7,742 nucleotides of DNA. Origin: an uncultured Methanomicrobiales archaeon. GTDB taxonomy: Archaea > Thermoplasmatota > Thermoplasmata > Methanomassiliicoccales > Methanomethylophilaceae. This document shows, piece after piece, positions 1 through 6,624 of this stretch. Every line of letters begins with the position of its first letter. Position 1 is the first letter of the stretch. The translations under genes were made by a program, and so were the position numbers. The stretch spans positions 1-7,742 of the forward strand of contig CAMMYR010000023.1 in assembly GCA_946528255.1 (NCBI GenBank), given 5' to 3'. Under the pieces are notes generated by a model that was given only the letters and a program-made list of their open reading frames with translations, searched no databases and was not told the DNA's origin.

Positions 1-1
1 A

Positions 2-1009
2 CTGTTCATCGCGCTCTGCGTGGTCTTCGTCCTCATAGCCATCGTGGTATCGATAAACATAGGCGCTTACGAGATATCGTTCGCCGACGTCTACAAGACG
101 ATAATCGACCACATCCTGGGAAAGGAATTCGAGCCGTATTCCAAGGAGTGGTACGATAACGAGATCGTTTGGAACACCAGGATGCCTAGGATATCCTTCG
201 CGATCCTCGCCGGTATAGGCCTCGCGATTTCGGGCGCCACGATGCAGAGCATCATGAAGAACCCGCTGGCGGAGCCGTATACGACCGGAGTGTCCTCCGG
301 AGCCTACTTCGGCGTGGCCATTTCCATGGTCCTCGGATTCACCATGCTCCCGGTGCTCTCCGGAGCGGAGGCGTTCATATTCGCCCTGGTCCCCGTTGCG
401 GTCATCCTGATAATCCTGCCGCGTTCCAACAACTCCGTGGCCACGATCATTCTGATCGGAACCGCGCTTTCCTACATGTTCAATGCGTTCACAACGCTCA
501 TCCTGGTGTCCACGGACGCCGATACACTGGCCAACGTCTATCGCTGGCAGGTGGGTTCTTTCGCCAACGTCCATTGGGACGATGTATACGTCGTAGCGGC
601 CGTCGTCATCATCGGCACCATCATCATCTATCTCCTATCGAACCGCCTCAACATCATGATGATGGGCGACCAGAGCGCCCAGAGCCTGGGCATTAACGTC
701 AAGACCCTCAGGCTGGCGTGCATGGTTATCATGGCCATAATGGTGGCCGCCATCGTCACGTTCTCCGGGATCATAGGATTCATCGGGCTGATATGCCCGC
801 ATATCGTGAGATTGATCATAGGCTCCGACAACCGCTTCGTCATACCGGCGGGATGCGCTTTCGGAGCGGCGTTCCTGCTATTCGCCGATACGCTGTCCAA
901 ATGGCTGTCCGGCCTCGATTCCGTGCCGGTTGGTGCCGTCTGCAGCCTGATGGGGGCCCCGCTGTTCCTCATGCTGCTGATAACCAACAGGAGGCAGATA
1001 TGGCGATAG
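2..1009 (+). CDS. FecCD/BtuC-family ABC importer permease, first subunit (5'-truncated)
   Basis: Membrane subunit of an ABC importer for an iron chelate, haem or cobalamin. The frame is open to the window edge and the first visible residues (LFIALCVVFVLIAIVVS) already lie in transmembrane segment 1, so the true start is upstream; the GTG at 20 falls inside that helix and is an unlikely start. Family hallmarks appear in order: MPR before a Gly/Ala-rich helix, the coupling-region motif NPLAEP (AAC at 260) followed by GVSSGA, the late GFIGLICPHIVR motif, an FADTL helix and PVGAVCSLMGAP near the end. About 336 residues are visible, close to full family length (roughly 330-350). It ends in TAG, overlapping the next permease gene by 10 nt, so translation is probably coupled. 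The substrate cannot be read from the permease alone. Confidence 0.93.
   Translation: MFIALCVVFVLIAIVVSINIGAYEISFADVYKTIIDHILGKEFEPYSKEWYDNEIVWNTRMPRISFAILAGIGLAISGATMQSIMKNPLAEPYTTGVSSGAYFGVAISMVLGFTMLPVLSGAEAFIFALVPVAVILIILPRSNNSVATIILIGTALSYMFNAFTTLILVSTDADTLANVYRWQVGSFANVHWDDVYVVAAVVIIGTIIIYLLSNRLNIMMMGDQSAQSLGINVKTLRLACMVIMAIMVAAIVTFSGIIGFIGLICPHIVRLIIGSDNRFVIPAGCAFGAAFLLFADTLSKWLSGLDSVPVGAVCSLMGAPLFLMLLITNRRQIWR
989..994 (+). promoter_or_regulatory. Shine-Dalgarno site (AGGAGG) for the second permease
   Basis: AGGAGG lies inside the last codons of the first permease, five bases before the ATG at 1000. It fixes the start of the second permease at 1000 rather than at the in-frame ATG at 718, which lies deep inside the first permease and would encode an Arg/His-rich out-of-frame peptide. 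Confidence 0.75.
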
Positions 1010-2142
1010 ACGAGAAGATAGCGGCCTATAAGGCGGAGAACAGGAGGAAGCTCAGATCCCTCCTGTGGGTCTGGCTCGGGATTGGTCTGCTGTTCATAGT
1101 CAGCCTCAGCGCTTCAGAGACGAAGATAGGGCTCATAGAGGGGTTGGAATTCCTCGTCAAGAGGATCATGGGCGTGGAACCCGTGGGATTCTACGAGATC
1201 CTCCGCGACAGGGTCGTTTGCGACGAGAACGTACCGCGCGCCCTGGGCGCCATAATGGCGGGGGCCGTGCTGGCCATCGGCGGTGCCGCCCTGCAGAACC
1301 TGATACGCAACCCGCTGGCCGACCCGTATACCCTGGGTATCTCCTCCGGCGCCATGTTCGGCATGGTCATTTCCGTGGCTTTGGGGATCTCCATATTCCC
1401 GTTCCTGTCGGACGGCGACGGCATGACGGTCAACGCGTTCTTCTTCGCGATGATACCGACCATCATCGTGCTGTTCATATCGGCATTCAAGAAGGTCACC
1501 CCGACCACGATGATCCTTTGCGGTATCGCCGTGATGTACATATTCACGGCCTTCACGACCATGATCAAATACACCGTCGAGAGCGAGACGCTGTCGATGA
1601 TATACCAATGGTCCATAGGCTCCGTATCCGGGCTGTCCTGGGGTTCGATGCCGAAATTCCTGGCTGCGGTTCTCATCGCGTTCATACCGATGTTCTACCT
1701 GCGCGAGAGGATAGACATCGTCGCCCAGAGCGATAACCAAGCGCTCTGCCTGGGCGTCAATCCCAACAGGCTGAGGATCGTCTCGCTGACGGTGGTCTCC
1801 CTGGCTACAGCCATAATCGTGTGCTACACCGGAACCATAGGGTTCGTCGGGCTTGTAGCCCCGCATATAGCACGCATATTCGTCGGATCCAAGATGAAGC
1901 TGCTCCTTCCCGCCTCCGCATCCGTCGGAGCCCTCATGGTGCTGGGATGCGATGTGCTTCTCCGCAAGATCTCCCCCAACCTGCCCGTGGGGGTCCTGCT
2001 GGCGCTGGTCTGCAGTCCGATTTTCATTTACATACTGGTCAAGATGAGCAAGAGGGCATGGCGATACAATGAAGATAGAGTTCCTGGACAAGCAAGAGAA
2101 CCCGGCCGTAACGGCGGACGGGATGCGCATAGAATTGGATAG
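1000..2142 (+). CDS. FecCD/BtuC-family ABC importer permease, second subunit
   Basis: A paralogue of the upstream permease and probably its heterodimer partner in the same importer. From the ATG at 1000 the frame encodes 380 residues. A charged cytoplasmic N-terminus (residues 1-20) precedes the first membrane segment (LLWVWLGIGLLFIVSLS). Conserved motifs are VPRALGAIMAGAVLAIGGA, NPLADP (N104-P109) with GISSGA, GFVGLVAPHIAR (from G281), and NLPVGVLLALVCSP near the C-terminus. Similarity to the paralogue ends at W354-R355. The last 25 residues (from Y356) are rich in Arg, Gly and Asp, look like an out-of-frame translation, and overlap the ATPase gene. The paralogue reads TGG CGA TAG at the same place, whereas here it is TGG CGA TAC, so the tail looks like readthrough after loss of a stop at 2065-2067. 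Family assignment is secure; the natural C-terminus is not. Confidence 0.93.
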   Translation: MAIDEKIAAYKAENRRKLRSLLWVWLGIGLLFIVSLSASETKIGLIEGLEFLVKRIMGVEPVGFYEILRDRVVCDENVPRALGAIMAGAVLAIGGAALQNLIRNPLADPYTLGISSGAMFGMVISVALGISIFPFLSDGDGMTVNAFFFAMIPTIIVLFISAFKKVTPTTMILCGIAVMYIFTAFTTMIKYTVESETLSMIYQWSIGSVSGLSWGSMPKFLAAVLIAFIPMFYLRERIDIVAQSDNQALCLGVNPNRLRIVSLTVVSLATAIIVCYTGTIGFVGLVAPHIARIFVGSKMKLLLPASASVGALMVLGCDVLLRKISPNLPVGVLLALVCSPIFIYILVKMSKRAWRYNEDRVPGQAREPGRNGGRDAHRIG

Positions 2143-3829
2143 CGTGGATTTCTCGTATTTCGAGCTGCAGATCCTCCACGGCGTCTCGCTCGATCTGCAA
2201 GACGGGAAGCTCGTTTCGATAATCGGTCCGAACGGCGTCGGCAAATCCACGTTGATCCACTGCATCAACAAGATACTGACGCCCACTGGTGGCACTGTAT
2301 CGATCAACGGTGTGGACAACGCCGAGATATCCTTCAAGGATATGGCAAAGCTGCTCGGATATGTTCCATATACGTCCTCCAACACCTTCCCCATCTCGGT
2401 CACGGATGCCGTCCTGATGGGTCGCCACCCCCACAACCGCCAGGCACCCACCGATGACGACCTCCGCATAGTGTTCCAGACGCTGGAAGACATGGGCATA
2501 GACGAGCTGGCGGACAGGCAGCTCAACGAGCTCTCCGCCGGCCAGCTGCAGAAGGTTATATTGGCCAGGGGCCTCGCTCAGGAGCCGAGGGCGCTCCTCC
2601 TCGATGAGCCCACTGCGAATCTGGACATCAAGCACCAGATGGGCGTCACGAAGATGCTCCGCGACATATCCCATTCCACCGGTATGCTGGTCATCATGAT
2701 ATGCCATGACCTCAACATCGCGGCGAAATACTCCGATTGGGTCATCATGATGTCCGAGGGCAGGATATACGCCGAAGGGGACCCCGTGGATACGATAACC
2801 GAACAGGCCATTTCCGATGTGTACGGCGTCCATTGCAAGGTTCTGATAGATTGCGGGCGCCCGCACATCATTCTGCGCGATCAAGACGACCCATCCGATC
2901 GATGTAAGCCAGAACGTTTAACACGTTGGATGTATATGCCATGGATGAGAGGAGACATGCCGGCTATCATCGAGATCAAAGACGTCGTCAAGACATTCGG
3001 GGAGAAGCACGCGCTCGACGGTCTAGACCTCGAGGTCGAGGAGGGCGAGTTCTTCGGATTCCTCGGACCCAACGGGGCCGGCAAGACCACCACCGTCAGG
3101 TGCATAGCCACATTGACCGGATTCGACTCCGGCACCATCATCGTCGACGGCGTGGACATCAAGAAGGATCCCGTGGCGGCCAAGGGACGCATAGGCGTCA
3201 TCCAGCAGCAGGTCTCCCTGGACAAGGATCTGACGATCAGGGAGAACATGATCTCCCATGCCATGTACCACATGATGGGGAAGAAGGATCGCGACGCCCG
3301 CATCTCAGAGCTCTCGGAGATCTTCGGCCTCCATGAGTACCTGGACAAGCCGGTCGATTCCCTGTCCGGCGGTTGGAAGAAGAGGGCGGCCATAGTATGC
3401 GCCGTCCTCCACAGCCCCCGCGTCCTCTTTCTCGATGAACCGACATCCGGCCTCGACATCAACGCCAGGAGGCTGCTCTGGGACGTCCTGAAGGAGCTGC
3501 ATTCCAAGGGCACCACCATATTCCTGACCACCCACTACATCGAGGAGGCCGAGGCCCTGTGCCAGAGGGTCGGCATCATAGACCATGGGAAGATCATCGC
3601 CCTGGGCACCCCACAGCAGCTAATGGAGAAGGTCGGGGTGGCCACGGTCGAATACAGGGAAGAGGGGAGGACCGAATACCGCCACTTCCCGGACAGGGAT
3701 TCCGCCAAGGCGTTCGTGTCCGGTCTGGAGAGCGAGGACAACGTGCTGATAAGGGCCACCAACCTGGAGGACGTGTTCGTGGCGCTCACAGGCAAATCCG
3801 TGGGGGGAAGGCGATGGCGAACGTCCTGA
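2069..3829 (+). CDS. Open frame joining a FecE/BtuD-type importer ATPase to a DrrA-type ABC-2 exporter ATPase
   Basis: The frame encodes 586 residues with two complete nucleotide-binding domains and no stop between them. Domain 1 (about 19-270) is the importer ATPase for the two upstream permeases: Walker A GPNGVGKS 53-60, signature LSAGQLQK 155-162, Walker B ALLLDEP 175-181, switch His213. Its Q-loop position is Tyr101 (YVPYTS), where the family has Gln. A linker (about 271-296) contains four in-frame ATGs. Domain 2 (297-586) is a DrrA/NodI-type ATPase: Walker A GPNGAGKT, Q-loop QQQ, LSGGWKKR, VLFLDEP and TTHY, followed by the usual C-terminal extension of exporter ATPases. ATG 2069 fits the upstream gene end; ATG 2123 (Met19) is an alternative that starts right at the ABC fold. 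It overlaps the ABC-2 permease gene by 16 nt. Fusion, missing stop or sequence error are all possible; two separate polypeptides are likely if the internal starts at 2945 or 2957 are used. Confidence 0.85.
   Translation: MKIEFLDKQENPAVTADGMRIELDSVDFSYFELQILHGVSLDLQDGKLVSIIGPNGVGKSTLIHCINKILTPTGGTVSINGVDNAEISFKDMAKLLGYVPYTSSNTFPISVTDAVLMGRHPHNRQAPTDDDLRIVFQTLEDMGIDELADRQLNELSAGQLQKVILARGLAQEPRALLLDEPTANLDIKHQMGVTKMLRDISHSTGMLVIMICHDLNIAAKYSDWVIMMSEGRIYAEGDPVDTITEQAISDVYGVHCKVLIDCGRPHIILRDQDDPSDRCKPERLTRWMYMPWMRGDMPAIIEIKDVVKTFGEKHALDGLDLEVEEGEFFGFLGPNGAGKTTTVRCIATLTGFDSGTIIVDGVDIKKDPVAAKGRIGVIQQQVSLDKDLTIRENMISHAMYHMMGKKDRDARISELSEIFGLHEYLDKPVDSLSGGWKKRAAIVCAVLHSPRVLFLDEPTSGLDINARRLLWDVLKELHSKGTTIFLTTHYIEEAEALCQRVGIIDHGKIIALGTPQQLMEKVGVATVEYREEGRTEYRHFPDRDSAKAFVSGLESEDNVLIRATNLEDVFVALTGKSVGGRRWRTS
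2913..2927 (+). promoter_or_regulatory. Promoter/operator-like element in the ATPase-ATPase junction
   Basis: The linker is locally AT-rich within GC-rich coding DNA. It contains an inverted repeat, AACGT-TTAAC-ACGTT (5-bp arms, 5-bp spacer), whose centre TTTAAC (2917-2922) could act as a weak TATA box. Its distance to ATG 2945 (28 nt) matches that of the two clearer promoters in this window (30 and 28 nt). Out-of-frame TAA triplets occur at 2905 and 2919. The box is a poor TATA match, so this remains a suggestion. Confidence 0.3.
2945..3829 (+). other. DrrA/NodI-type ATPase module, possibly translated on its own from ATG 2945 or 2957
   Basis: This is the second half of the 2069-3829 frame and on its own has the normal size of a DrrA-type ATPase (about 290-295 residues). 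Counting from Met2957: Walker A 37-44, glutamines 83-85 at the Q-loop, signature 136-143, Walker B 156-162, switch His193. It pairs with the ABC-2 permease that overlaps its 3' end, the classic two-gene export arrangement for drugs, lipids or polysaccharides. AGGAG lies only 2 nt before ATG 2957, too close for a normal ribosome site. ATG 2945 lies 28 nt after the start of a TTTAAC element, a spacing like that of the leaderless genes elsewhere in this window. Which start is used is an inference. Confidence 0.6.
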
Positions 3830-4590
3830 AGCAGACCTGCTACGTCGCCTGGGGCGACATGATGTTCATGAAGCACAACTTCTGGAACATCCTCGTCATG
3901 AGCGTTATGAGCCCGCTCCTGTACCTCATAGCCTTCGGCTACGGGCTCCGCAACGGGGACACCGATATCGGGGTGTCCTACGTGGCGTTCGTGATCCCCG
4001 GCATCATGGCGCTCAGCTCCCTGAACTCCTCCTTCTCGTCCACGGCCACCAGGCTGAACGTCCAGAGGCTCTACTACCGCAGCTTCGACGAGATGATGAT
4101 GTGCCCCCTGTCCCTCAGCGCCATAGTCCTTGGCAAATGCGTGCTCGGAGTGGTGAGAGGGATGATTGCATGCATGCTGATGTACGCCCTCGGGCTGTTC
4201 CTGGCGCCGGAGCTGAGCCTCAACGCCCTGTGCATCCTATGCACCGTCATATCATGCGTGGCGTTCTCCATGCTCGGGCTCGCCGCCGCGCTGCTGGCCA
4301 AATCCCATCAGAGCATGGCCACGTTCAACAGCCTGGTCATCCTGCCGATGACCTTCCTGTGCGGGACGTTCTTCTCAGTGTCCTCGCTAGATCCGGTGTT
4401 CCAGGGGATCCTGTACTGCCTTCCGCTGACCCATGCCAGCGAGTGCATTAGATCCGCCGCTCTGCCGGATGCCCTGGAGTTCCAGTGGGTGTCCCTGGTG
4501 GTCGTGATAGGATTCCTGGTGGCGTTCTTCCTGATCAACAGGTACCTGCTGAAGACCCGGAAGGTCCGAGGATGCGCTCGCGGATTATGA
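3814..4590 (+). CDS. ABC-2-type transporter permease (DrrB/NodJ family)
   Basis: Membrane subunit of an exporter, partner of the DrrA-type ATPase module immediately upstream. The 258-residue product has about six hydrophobic segments, near residues 24-44, 56-74, 109-130, 137-161, 171-189 and 224-242. Features typical of the family are a short cytoplasmic N-terminus, IPGIMALSSLNSS in segment 2, the cytoplasmic EMMMCPLSLSAIVLGK stretch (93-108), and LPLTHASECIR (203-213) before the last helix; the tail is basic. The ATG at 3814 overlaps the ATPase stop by 16 nt and follows a G-rich stretch (3802-3811) that could serve as ribosome site. The longer frame opening at 3559 only adds an Arg/Gly-rich shadow of the ATPase. 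Exported substrate unknown: drugs, lipids, glycans or haem-type compounds are all precedented for this family. Confidence 0.9.
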   Translation: MANVLKQTCYVAWGDMMFMKHNFWNILVMSVMSPLLYLIAFGYGLRNGDTDIGVSYVAFVIPGIMALSSLNSSFSSTATRLNVQRLYYRSFDEMMMCPLSLSAIVLGKCVLGVVRGMIACMLMYALGLFLAPELSLNALCILCTVISCVAFSMLGLAAALLAKSHQSMATFNSLVILPMTFLCGTFFSVSSLDPVFQGILYCLPLTHASECIRSAALPDALEFQWVSLVVVIGFLVAFFLINRYLLKTRKVRGCARGL

Positions 4591-4638
4591 GGTCTATCCG
4601 AATCAGGCCATCTGCCCGTTCGCCTATGTCCTTTCACG

Positions 4639-4730
4639 GTTTTCACAAGGTTGTTTTCATGGTTTTCACAACGTGGTTTTCATCGTTTTCACAACGTGGT
4701 TTTCATCGTTTTCACAACGTGGTTTTCATC
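4639..4730 (+). repeat. 23-bp tandem repeat, four units (three perfect, one diverged)
   Basis: Units lie at 4639-4661, 4662-4684, 4685-4707 and 4708-4730. The last three are identical; the first differs at three positions. Each unit consists of GTTTTCACAACGTG followed by GTTTTCATC, so GTTTTCA recurs eight times at alternating 14- and 9-nt spacing; a CTTTCAC remnant (4631-4637) precedes the array. The 23-nt period is not a multiple of three, so this is not a coding repeat. It sits in the 221-bp gap between the ABC-2 permease and ABCE1. Possible roles are a transcription terminator made of repeated short T-tracts, or a multi-site operator around the near-palindromic ACAACGTGGT core. The remaining gap (4591-4638 and 4731-4781) shows nothing recognisable. 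Confidence 0.95.
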
Positions 4731-4781
4731 GGGAACCGAGACTGCAACCACCTTCGCAGACGCCCGCGCGACTAGCATCCC

Positions 4782-4789
4782 TTTTATAG
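4782..4789 (+). promoter_or_regulatory. Archaeal TATA box for ABCE1
   Basis: TTTTATAG begins 30 nt before the ATG at 4812 in an otherwise GC-rich stretch. An archaeal transcription start lies about 25 nt downstream of the box centre, which puts it at or next to the ATG and implies a leaderless or nearly leaderless mRNA. No Shine-Dalgarno sequence is visible before the ATG, which agrees. Confidence 0.65.
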
Positions 4790-4811
4790 GGACAGCACTT
4801 CAGCCCGAACC

Positions 4812-6611
4812 ATGAGGATAGCCGCGGTCCTGGTGGACAGATGCCAGAACAGGAAGTGCAACCACGAGTGCGAGAGGTTCTGCCCTCTCAACCGCACCGG
4901 AGTGGAATGCGTCACATTCGGGGAGAAGGGCAAGCCCGTGATCTCCGAGACCCTATGCCAGGGCTGCGGGATATGCGTCAACAAATGCCAGTTCGATGCC
5001 CTCAAGATCATCGGCCTGGCCGACGAGCTGAAAGAGGAGATGATCCACCAGTACGGCGAGAACACATTCCGCCTGTACAGGCTCCCGGTGCCCAAGAAGG
5101 GCCTCGTCACCGGTATCCTCGGACCCAACGGTATCGGTAAGACCACGGCCATCAAGATGCTGTCCGGCGCGGAGATCCCCAACCTGGGGAACTACGAGAA
5201 CCCCCCTTCCAAGGAGGAGGTCCTCAAGCACTTCGCCGGGACCGAGCTCCACGATTTCCTCGCCGACGTCTACGCCGGCAACGTCAAGACCGCCATCAAG
5301 CCCCAGTACGTGGACAAGCTCCCCCTTGCCGTCAGCGGCGTCGTCAGGGACCTGCTGTCCAAGGTGCAGGAGAGGATGACCATGGAGAAGGCCGCCGAGA
5401 CCTTCGATCTCACCGATGTCCTTGACAGGGAGCTGTCCAAGCTCTCCGGCGGAGAGCTGCAGAGGCTGGCCATGGCCGCCACCATGATGAAGGACGCCGA
5501 TGTGTACTTCTTCGACGAGCCCACTTCGTATCTCGATATCTACCAGAGGGTCAAGATGGCCCGCCTGATCAAGGAGCTCAGCAAGGACAAGCAGGTCATG
5601 GTCATCGAGCACGACCTGGCCATCCTGGATTTCCTGGCTGACAACGTCAGCGTCGTGTACGGTTCCGAGGGGGCCTACGGAGTCTTCACCCTCGCAAGGC
5701 AGGTCAGGACCGCCATCAACGTCTACCTGGACGGGTACCTCCCGGAGGAGAACATCAGGTTCAGGGACAGGCCCATCGAGTTCGAGGCCTCCCCTCCCAG
5801 GGGCGACTGGCAGACCGCCGATCTCATCTCCTTCAAGGACCTGAGGAAGGACTTCGGCGAGTTCCAACTGGACATCAGCGGCGGATCCGTGAAGATCGGC
5901 GAGTCCGTCGGGATAGTCGGTCCGAACGCCACCGGTAAGACCACCTTCGTGAAGATGCTGGCCGGTGCGATAGAAGCGGATTCCGGCGAGCTGGACAGCC
6001 AGGTCAAGGTATCATACAAACCGCAGTACATCTCCGGCGACTTCGAGGGCACAGTGCAGGACCTCCTGTACGAGAAGTACTTCGAGACGGTCAACAGCGG
6101 ATTCTTCAACGGCGAGGTCATCGAGCCTCTGGGCATCAAGTACCTGATGGACAAGCAGGTGTCGAACCTCTCCGGAGGAGAGCTCCAGAGGGTCGCCATC
6201 ACCATGTGCCTCGCTGCCGAAGCCGACATCTACCTGTTCGACGAGCCCTCCGCCTATCTGGATTCCAACCAGAGGATGAACGCCGCCAAGACCATCAGGA
6301 GGATGATGGAGAAGACCGGGAGATCCGGAATGATCGTCGACCACGACATCTACTTCCTCGACATGGTGTCGGATTCCATGATGGTCTTCGGAGGGGAGCC
6401 CGGTAGCCACGGTATCGGTGACGGGCCCTTCGACATGCGCGAGGGCATGAACAGGTTCCTGGGCGCGGTGGACATCACCTTCAGGAGGGATGCGGACACC
6501 CATAGGCCCAGGATCAACAAGCCCGATTCGAGGCTGGACAGGGAGCAGAAGTCCAAAGGGGAGTATTACTACTCCCGATCGCGCCCGCATAAGGGATTAT
6601 ATATTCCGTAG
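4812..6611 (+). CDS. abce1: ABCE1/Rli1 ribosome-recycling ATPase
   Basis: Cytosolic twin-ATPase that splits ribosomes into subunits after termination together with aRF1 or Pelota. The 599-residue protein has the full family architecture. The N-terminal Fe-S domain has eight cysteines for two [4Fe-4S] clusters (C11, C16, C20, C24; C49, C52, C55, C59). ATPase domain 1 has Walker A GPNGIGKT 104-111, the family's helix-loop-helix insert (EEVLKHFAGTELHDF, about 135-149), LSGGELQR 211-218, Walker B VYFFDEP 231-237 and His267. A hinge (about 289-325) leads to domain 2: GPNATGKT 370-377, LSGGELQR 453-460, IYLFDEP 473-479, VDHD with His511. The start MRIAAVLVDRC matches the usual family N-terminus. 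After the typical EQKSKGEYYY ending there are 12 extra residues whose codons hold the next gene's promoter. The last cluster cysteine is followed by Gln rather than the usual Pro. It ends in TAG. Confidence 0.98.
   Translation: MRIAAVLVDRCQNRKCNHECERFCPLNRTGVECVTFGEKGKPVISETLCQGCGICVNKCQFDALKIIGLADELKEEMIHQYGENTFRLYRLPVPKKGLVTGILGPNGIGKTTAIKMLSGAEIPNLGNYENPPSKEEVLKHFAGTELHDFLADVYAGNVKTAIKPQYVDKLPLAVSGVVRDLLSKVQERMTMEKAAETFDLTDVLDRELSKLSGGELQRLAMAATMMKDADVYFFDEPTSYLDIYQRVKMARLIKELSKDKQVMVIEHDLAILDFLADNVSVVYGSEGAYGVFTLARQVRTAINVYLDGYLPEENIRFRDRPIEFEASPPRGDWQTADLISFKDLRKDFGEFQLDISGGSVKIGESVGIVGPNATGKTTFVKMLAGAIEADSGELDSQVKVSYKPQYISGDFEGTVQDLLYEKYFETVNSGFFNGEVIEPLGIKYLMDKQVSNLSGGELQRVAITMCLAAEADIYLFDEPSAYLDSNQRMNAAKTIRRMMEKTGRSGMIVDHDIYFLDMVSDSMMVFGGEPGSHGIGDGPFDMREGMNRFLGAVDITFRRDADTHRPRINKPDSRLDREQKSKGEYYYSRSRPHKGLYIP
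6597..6604 (+). promoter_or_regulatory. TATA box for the PHP gene, inside the end of ABCE1
   Basis: TTATATAT is a strong archaeal TATA match lying in the last codons of ABCE1 (encoding part of GLYIP). It starts 28 nt before the ATG at 6625, which places the transcription start at or near that ATG, so the PHP gene is probably transcribed separately as a leaderless mRNA. No convincing Shine-Dalgarno sequence precedes the ATG. Confidence 0.65.
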
Positions 6612-6624
6612 GGATGCCTAAATC

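Noticed and set aside
718..999. Upstream extension of the second permease to the ATG at 718
   Set aside because: It would overlap the first permease by almost 300 nt and encode an Arg/His-rich shadow; a good AGGAGG supports the start at 1000.
1114..2526. Long minus-strand open frame (470 codons) opposite the second permease and the importer ATPase
   Set aside because: Its translation is rich in His, Gly and Asp with no family motif, and it lies antisense to genes with clear motifs; it results from GC-rich codon bias.
3559..3813. Upstream extension of the ABC-2 permease
   Set aside because: The added sequence is an Arg/Gly-rich shadow of the ATPase C-terminus; ATG 3814 gives the family's normal N-terminus.
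4639..4730. CRISPR array
   Set aside because: The units are directly adjacent with no unique spacers, and no cas genes are nearby.
4485..4775. Small coding gene across the repeat array (Phe/His-rich peptide)
   Set aside because: The 23-bp period shifts frame with each unit, the frame starts inside the permease gene, and no start signal is visible.
4591..4811. tRNA or small structured RNA in the longest intergenic gap
   Set aside because: No cloverleaf, TpsiC-like box or long stem could be found outside the repeat array.
4953..5867. Minus-strand open frame of 304 codons opposite ABCE1
   Set aside because: It is antisense to a highly conserved gene and is Leu/Gly/Asp/Val-rich without motifs, as expected from mirrored GC-rich codons.
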